NCBI GenBank assembly: GCA_021817185.1
Contig: JAKAVU010000042.1
Span: forward strand, 2,683 to 13,067
Direction of reading: 5' to 3'
DNA length: 10,385 nucleotides
Source of the DNA: a bacterium
GTDB lineage: Bacteria; Chloroflexota; Dormibacteria; UBA8260; Bog-877
Shown here: positions 6,198 through 10,385 of the stretch, piece after piece
Layout: every line of letters begins with the position of its first letter
Position numbering within the stretch: the first letter of the stretch is position 1
Program-made: the position numbers and the translations under genes
The notes under the pieces: model-generated
What the model saw: only the letters and a program-made list of their open reading frames with translations
Database searches by the model: none
Told to the model about the DNA's origin: nothing

Positions 6198-7039
6198 GTC
6201 GCTGGATTCTACGAGGGTTGCGGAGCGGCATTCGGACCACCCGGTTCCCCGGCCCCGCAGCGGCGGACGAGGAGCAGGCCGGGTCCAGGGTGCGACTGCG
6301 CTGGCAAGGCTTGACGCCCGAGCGCGCCCTGGCCGCGGCTGAAGTCTGCCCCACCGCAGCGATCACCGCGAGGGGCACCAATGCCGAGGGAGACCTCAAA
6401 TTCGATGCGGGCGCCTGCATCATGTGCGGGCGGTGCACCCGACAATTGCCAGAGGCCTTTCTGCCCGTGATGGATCCGCGGGTGGCCGTGGCTGACCGCA
6501 GCCGGCTGACCGAGTCAGTGTCCTGGCAGCACGGTCAATCCCCGGCGCCCACCGACCTCCAGCAAATGGCGGTGGCGGTTCAGCGCCGGGCCACCAGCCT
6601 GTTTCGTCACTCGCTCCACATCCGTCATGTGGATGCCGGCTCCTGCAATGGTTGTGAGTCGGAGCTGCAACTGCTGGGAGGACCCTACCTTGACCTCCAC
6701 CGATTGGGTCTGTTCTTCACCCCGACCCCCCGTCACGCGGACTTATTGCTGGTCACAGGAGTGGTCACAGCCAACATGGAGGGTCCCCTGCTGGCCACTT
6801 ACGCAGCCATGCCCGAGCCAAAGTTGGTGATCGCTGCTGGCGTCTGCGCTGTCAGTGGAGGCAGCTTCGCCGAAGGCCCGGTGACCAGAGGACCGCTGGA
6901 CCGCCTGCTGCCGGTGGACGTATACATTCCTGGCTGTCCGCCAACCCCACGGGCTCTGCTGCACGGACTGCTGCTGGCGATCGGTCGTGCCGAGGAGCAG
7001 ACGCACAGCGATTCCGAAGAGATTGACAATGCCTCTTGA
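6194..7039 (+). CDS. hyfI: Ferredoxin-NuoB-like fusion, small iron-sulfur subunit (HyfI/HycG type)
   Basis: This 281-residue soluble protein should carry electrons to the large subunit. Residues 1-20 (WILRGLRSGIRTTRFPG) resemble the N-terminus of NuoI/HyfH-type ferredoxin subunits. A half-ferredoxin follows: CP at 52-53 and CIMCGRC at 75-81 supply four cysteines, enough for one [4Fe-4S] cluster, where a full HyfH/NuoI domain has eight. Residues about 141-265 are NuoB/hydrogenase-small-subunit-like, with CNGCE (C151, C154), AGVCAVSGG (C218) and PGCPP (C248), the complete ligand set for the proximal N2-type cluster. In complex I and Hyf these domains are separate proteins, so this is a fusion. 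The ATGA overlap start is supported by GGAG eight bases upstream (6182-6185). The 3' end overlaps the next gene by 11 bases. Confidence 0.9.
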   Translation: MSRWILRGLRSGIRTTRFPGPAAADEEQAGSRVRLRWQGLTPERALAAAEVCPTAAITARGTNAEGDLKFDAGACIMCGRCTRQLPEAFLPVMDPRVAVADRSRLTESVSWQHGQSPAPTDLQQMAVAVQRRATSLFRHSLHIRHVDAGSCNGCESELQLLGGPYLDLHRLGLFFTPTPRHADLLLVTGVVTANMEGPLLATYAAMPEPKLVIAAGVCAVSGGSFAEGPVTRGPLDRLLPVDVYIPGCPPTPRALLHGLLLAIGRAEEQTHSDSEEIDNAS

Positions 7040-9119
7040 ACTGCTGGCAGCCGCCCTTGGTTGCTATGCGGCAGCCAGCCTCTTCGGCCTTGGAGTCTTG
7101 CGCTGGCGTGGCTTCGCCGACCTCTCCACCGCCGCGGGAGTCGTGGCGGGGATTCTGGTCGTCCTCACCGCCGTCACCTGGCTCGGCGGCGGTAGAGGGT
7201 CGCTCTCACTGCCGATCAGCACTCCTTTGGGAGGGTTTGCATTCAGGTCGAGCCCGCTGGCAGCCACGTTTGTACTCCTGACCGGCTTGGTCGGTACCGG
7301 GATTTCGTTGTTCACAGCCGGATACACCCCGCATGTGGGCGGGCCGCTGCGTCAGGCCTGCGTCCACTTCCTGCTCAACCTCAGCTTTGCCGCCATTTTG
7401 CTGGTGCTGGCGGCCGCCAACGCCCTGACCTTCTTGTTGGCGTGGGAGGTGATGATGATTGCGACCTACGTGCTGGTCACGGTCGAGTTCGACCGGCCGG
7501 GGAGGCCGCAGGCTGCATTTCTGATGCTGGCGCTCTCGGAACTCGGCTTGATCGCGATTGCGGTCGGGTTTTCGGCAATCGGTGCGCTGCGAGCCGGGGT
7601 CAGCTTCGCCGCCCTCGCCCGGCACCCGTCGCTGGGCGCCGGGATGGCCTCAACCGTCTTTCTTCTCTTCCTGATCGGCTTCGGGGTCAAGGCGGGCTTG
7701 GTCCCTCTGCAAGGATGGCTGACCGAGGCCCATCCCGCGGCGCCCGCGAACGTGTCCGCGGCGTTGTCGGGAATCGTGGTCGCAATGGGAGTGTATGGGC
7801 TGATTCTTACCGTGATGACCCTGCTTGGGCCCCCCGCTGTCTGGTGGGGCTACCTCACCCTGGGGCTGGGGGTGGTCACCGCCATCTATGGGGTTCTGTT
7901 CTCCCTACTGGTACCCAACCTCAAGCGGATGTTGGCCTACAGCACGATCGAGAATCTGGGCTTCATGATCGCGATGATCGGTTTGGCACTGGTCTTCATC
8001 AGCAGTCACCAGAGACTCCTCGGGGCCGCCGCCCTGGTGGTGGCGATACTTCACGCCCTGTACCACGCGCTTCTCAAAAGCACAGCTTTTATGGGCGCAG
8101 GTTGCGTGGATGTCGCCGCCCATGGGCTCGACCTCGACCGCCTCGGCGGGTTGGCCAGGCGGATGCGCTGGGCCACCTTGCTGTTTTTCCTAGCTGCCAT
8201 GGGTCTGGCCGGAGTTCCACCCCTCAACGGCTTCCAAACCGAGTGGCTGGGGCTGCAGATGCTGATCCGCTCCCGTATCCTGACGAGCCCCGAGAGCCGC
8301 CTGTATATGGCCGGCGCCGGCCTGCTGCTGACGCTCACATTTGCCCTGGCGACCACAGCCTACGTCCGAGTGTTCGGTGGCGCCTTCTTGGGGGCTCCGC
8401 GCAGCCGCGAAGCCCGCCACGCGCGCGAGGTGCCACGGACCATGCGCCTGGGAATGCTGGTCACCGCCGCGGCTGCCATCGTCACCGCCTTGGTGCCTGC
8501 GATAGGGATAGGAGCGGCGAGCACGTCCGCGTTTGGAGCCACCCCGGTCCGGGGGCTGTTGAACGCGTTGCTGCCACCCATATTCTTGCACCCTAAGCAG
8601 TTCGCCCTGCCCGCCCAGTTGGGCGGAACCTTCTTGAGTCAGATCCTGCCCGGCAACGGAGTGGTGATCACCCCGACGAGCTTCAACTACGCGTTCATCT
8701 CCCCCCCCTACATATTGCTCAGCCTCTTGGCGGTGATCGCCGTAGCAGCTATCGGCATCCACTTTCTGGGTCGGCGGGAACGGATCGAACGAGACCCTTG
8801 GGTGGGAGCTGGACGCACCTTCCGACCGTCGATGCAGTACACCGCGACCGGCTTCACGAATCTGTTCCGATCCACTTTCGGCGGTGTCTTCCGCGACCAG
8901 CGCAGAGTGCATCAGGACTATCACCAGGCTCCCTACTACGCCCACTCGGTGCGCTATGAAAGGCGCGTGGTGGAACCGATCGAGGCCTACCTGTACCAAC
9001 CACTGGTATCGGCCGCCCGGCGGGTCGCCGCGTGGTCCAGCGTGATCCAAGCGGGGAACGTCAGCCTCTACCTGCTCTACCTGGTGGCGGTCTTCATCCT
9101 GGTCCTCCTGATCCACTGA
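7029..9119 (+). CDS. hyfB: NuoL-like antiporter subunit (HyfB type)
   Basis: From the ATG at 7029 (GAAGAG seven bases upstream) this is a 696-residue membrane protein of the HyfB/NuoL family, a second ion-translocating subunit of the membrane arm. The core motifs are intact: LLAWEVMMIATY with the TM5 glutamate E140, GFGVKAGLVPLQGW with K221, and HALYHALLKS with H342, H346 and K350. After about residue 580 comes a basic, hydrophilic stretch (FRPSMQYTATGFTN and EPIEAYLYQPLV) and a final membrane helix (about 678-695), the usual HyfB C-terminal tail. The cysteine I expect in the tail's W-x-CG segment is absent (WVGAG). An in-frame GTG at 6987 would add 14 residues deep inside the upstream gene and is less likely. 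It is the last gene of the operon, and a small hairpin follows the stop. Confidence 0.9.
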   Translation: MPLELLAAALGCYAAASLFGLGVLRWRGFADLSTAAGVVAGILVVLTAVTWLGGGRGSLSLPISTPLGGFAFRSSPLAATFVLLTGLVGTGISLFTAGYTPHVGGPLRQACVHFLLNLSFAAILLVLAAANALTFLLAWEVMMIATYVLVTVEFDRPGRPQAAFLMLALSELGLIAIAVGFSAIGALRAGVSFAALARHPSLGAGMASTVFLLFLIGFGVKAGLVPLQGWLTEAHPAAPANVSAALSGIVVAMGVYGLILTVMTLLGPPAVWWGYLTLGLGVVTAIYGVLFSLLVPNLKRMLAYSTIENLGFMIAMIGLALVFISSHQRLLGAAALVVAILHALYHALLKSTAFMGAGCVDVAAHGLDLDRLGGLARRMRWATLLFFLAAMGLAGVPPLNGFQTEWLGLQMLIRSRILTSPESRLYMAGAGLLLTLTFALATTAYVRVFGGAFLGAPRSREARHAREVPRTMRLGMLVTAAAAIVTALVPAIGIGAASTSAFGATPVRGLLNALLPPIFLHPKQFALPAQLGGTFLSQILPGNGVVITPTSFNYAFISPPYILLSLLAVIAVAAIGIHFLGRRERIERDPWVGAGRTFRPSMQYTATGFTNLFRSTFGGVFRDQRRVHQDYHQAPYYAHSVRYERRVVEPIEAYLYQPLVSAARRVAAWSSVIQAGNVSLYLLYLVAVFILVLLIH

Positions 9120-9123
9120 CCCT

Positions 9124-9138
9124 GAGGCCCAAGGCCTC
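9124..9138. terminator. Candidate hairpin terminator between convergent genes
   Basis: GAGGCC (9124-9129) and GGCCTC (9133-9138) form a perfect 6-bp GC-rich stem with a CAA loop, four bases after the operon stop and in the 45-base gap before the stop of the convergent MarR gene. The downstream sequence GTTGTC is only weakly T-rich and there is no T-tract on the other strand, so termination is plausible but not strongly supported. Confidence 0.4.
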
Positions 9139-9164
9139 GTTGTCAGCGGCGACCGCACAGACTG

Positions 9165-9635
9165 TCAGCTCTCCCTCCTTGCCCCGGGAAGCCGCCCACG
9201 GGGCTGGATGTCCCCCGTCATCCCGTCAGCGCTGGCCACCTCCATGAGTTCGAGAAGTTCGCGAGCCAAGTTCAGCCCGGTAGCCGTGGGGCGCACCAGG
9301 GTTCGACGCCGGTCCGCCGGGGCGGAATGGCAGGCAACCAACGCGCGCGTCTCCAGCCTGTCGATTATTCGGCTGAGCCCGCTCTGGGTGAAGCCGCTGC
9401 CGCGCGCCAATTCCGACATCGTGGCCGACCCGCCCCTGGCCGCCGCCACCCGTACCAAGATCTCCGCCTCCGACATTCTTACTCCCTGAACCCGAGCCAC
9501 CCGATGGTCCAGGCAGGTGGCGAGCTGGCGACTCTGGCACAGCAATTGCAGGGCCGCTGCCAGATTCGGGTATGGGCCGGACCAATGGGGAGGTCCGGTG
9601 ACGGCCTCCGGATGCAGCGTGCCCCGGCCGGACAA
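9165..9635 (-). CDS. MarR-family winged-helix transcriptional regulator
   Basis: The minus-strand frame encodes a MarR domain: an N-terminal dimerisation helix (from PNLAAALQLL), then MSEAEILVRVAAARGG, the recognition-helix region MSELARGSGFTQSGLSRIIDR, and the wing with the hallmark PADRRRTLVRPTATG. MarR proteins bind palindromic operators as dimers and usually respond to small phenolic or oxidative signals. The open frame extends far upstream with unrelated sequence, so the start is uncertain. TTG at 9635 has AGAGAGG four bases upstream and gives 156 residues, a typical family length; GTG at 9677 (170 residues) is the main alternative. The part after the wing is only about 39 residues and ends in Arg/Gly-rich sequence, shorter than the usual C-terminal dimer helix. 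It is convergent with the operon, so control of the operon is possible but not shown. Confidence 0.8.
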   Translation of the reverse strand: MSGRGTLHPEAVTGPPHWSGPYPNLAAALQLLCQSRQLATCLDHRVARVQGVRMSEAEILVRVAAARGGSATMSELARGSGFTQSGLSRIIDRLETRALVACHSAPADRRRTLVRPTATGLNLARELLELMEVASADGMTGDIQPRGRLPGARRES

Positions 9636-10242
9636 TGGACCTCTCTTGGCGTGGTCGGCACCAGGTCCGTCGGTCACCCTGGTCACCGCTGTCGCCGACT
9701 CCGTTGGCTCTGGGTGTGCGGAAAGACTGTCCTCCGCAACCCGGCGACGACGATCCCCGAGCCGTGTGGGGGTCGCGGCCACAGGGCCGCAGATGCGCGC
9801 GCATACGACATCGAGGCCCATCGCTGAGCCGACGCGCACGACGGATGGGGCAACGGAGCACTCCTGCTTCCAGGCGACCAAGACTTCCTGGTAGAAGCCA
9901 TTAGTCGGAGAGCCGACAGGCGCGGGCCTCATCGCGTTGCGGCTTGTATTCTCCCATATGTATCCAGGCATGTGCGCCATCCCTTTCGCCGGCTGACGGC
10001 ACCTGTGGGACCGCGATCGGCTCATGATTGGGCCGCGACTACCGCAGTGCGCGGTGCGCTAGCCAGAGGCCTGGCGCAGTCGACGGACTGGCAGGGCCCA
10101 GGACCCCAAACTCTTCTACGATCCTTCCCCGGCAGGCGTGGTGCGGCTCGACCGGGGCGGGCCAGCGGATGCCGCGACTGCATCAGCCAGCACCTTGTGG
10201 CCAGTGCCAACTGATTGACCCCATGAGTGCGGGAGCAACTCA
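9636..10242. other. Intergenic region without a recognised gene
   Basis: Open frames here are short or are extensions of the MarR frame, with no recognisable domain. Visible structure is limited to a GTCGG/CCGAC hairpin (9904-9917) and an AT-richer patch (about 9943-9963, containing CATATG and two TGTATYC words), which is the most promoter-like stretch. It probably holds the promoters of the MarR gene and of the ORF at 10243. Confidence 0.5.
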
Positions 10243-10385
10243 ATGGCTGAGCGGGCGCGGCGGCTCTCACTGGTCATGCAGGGGCAGGTTGAGCCGAGCG
10301 ACGATCACGTGGCGGTGCCGTCTGAGAGCAGCCGAGAGCACCAGATCCAGGTGATTGTGGAGGGCGCCATGCCAGAAACGCCGGG
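10243..10385 (+). CDS. Unrecognised ORF, 5' part only, runs off the right edge
   Basis: An ATG at 10243 with GGGAG seven bases upstream (10231-10235) opens a frame that stays free of stops to the window end (47 full codons). It is the first possible start after the in-frame TGA at 10216-10218. The peptide begins MAERARRLSLVMQGQVEP and continues with a charged, hydrophilic segment ending ...VIVEGAMPETPG. No family is recognised. Composition is protein-like and the ribosome-binding site is good, but the piece is short, so a chance ORF cannot be excluded. Confidence 0.45.
   Translation, partial: MAERARRLSLVMQGQVEPSDDHVAVPSESSREHQIQVIVEGAMPETP

Noticed and set aside
7442..8596. 384-codon plus-strand ORF
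   Set aside because: Out-of-frame shadow inside the HyfB-like gene, rich in Arg, Gly and Pro, with no domain signature.
8190..9158. 322-codon minus-strand ORF
   Set aside because: Antisense to the 3' part of the HyfB-like gene; low-complexity composition and no motif.
9636..10025. N-terminal extension of the MarR frame to 286 residues
   Set aside because: The added sequence shows no domain and MarR proteins are usually about 140-170 residues; stop-free frames are common at this GC content.

Overview
The window is high-GC bacterial DNA, about two thirds G+C by eye, with wobble positions mostly G or C. No rRNA, tRNA or phylogenetic marker is present, so the host cannot be named from this sequence. 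Base composition, ATGA-coupled genes and the type of complex would fit Actinomycetota, or a high-GC soil lineage such as Chloroflexota or Dormibacterota. That is inference only.

Layout. Positions 1-709 (minus strand) hold the 5' part of a fumarylacetoacetate-hydrolase (FAH) fold gene that runs off the left edge. Positions 710-1555 are a divergent intergenic region without a convincing gene but with several inverted repeats, one of them a perfect 16-bp hairpin. Positions 1556-9119 (plus strand) form one tightly packed six-gene operon. Its order is NuoH-like (HyfC/HycD), NuoK-like (HyfE/HycP), NuoM/N-like (HyfF/HycQ), fused NuoC-NuoD-like (HyfG/HycE), ferredoxin-NuoB-like (HyfI) and NuoL-like (HyfB). 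Positions 9165 to about 9635 (minus strand) are a MarR-family regulator convergent with the operon. Positions 9636-10242 are non-coding as far as can be seen. At 10243 an unrecognised ORF with a good ribosome-binding site starts and runs off the right edge.

How it works together. The six genes encode a complete membrane arm plus the two hydrophilic subunits that would bridge an electron donor to it, as in group 4 membrane-bound [NiFe] hydrogenases and respiratory complex I. The 'hydrogenase' large subunit, however, has lost all four nickel-ligand cysteines (A220 and S223 replace the first pair; the C-terminal pair is absent). It also lacks the His and Tyr of the complex I quinone site. The small subunit keeps every cysteine for its proximal [4Fe-4S] cluster and carries a fused half-ferredoxin with ligands for one more. 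This places the locus with the Ehr (energy-converting-hydrogenase-related) complexes, whose relatives include the M. tuberculosis Rv0082-Rv0087 (HycDPQE) locus. The substrate or electron acceptor of such complexes is not settled. No NADH, formate or CO dehydrogenase subunit and no hydrogenase maturation gene is visible in the window. One antiporter-like subunit (HyfF-like) has also lost the conserved TM5 glutamate, while the other (HyfB-like) keeps it.
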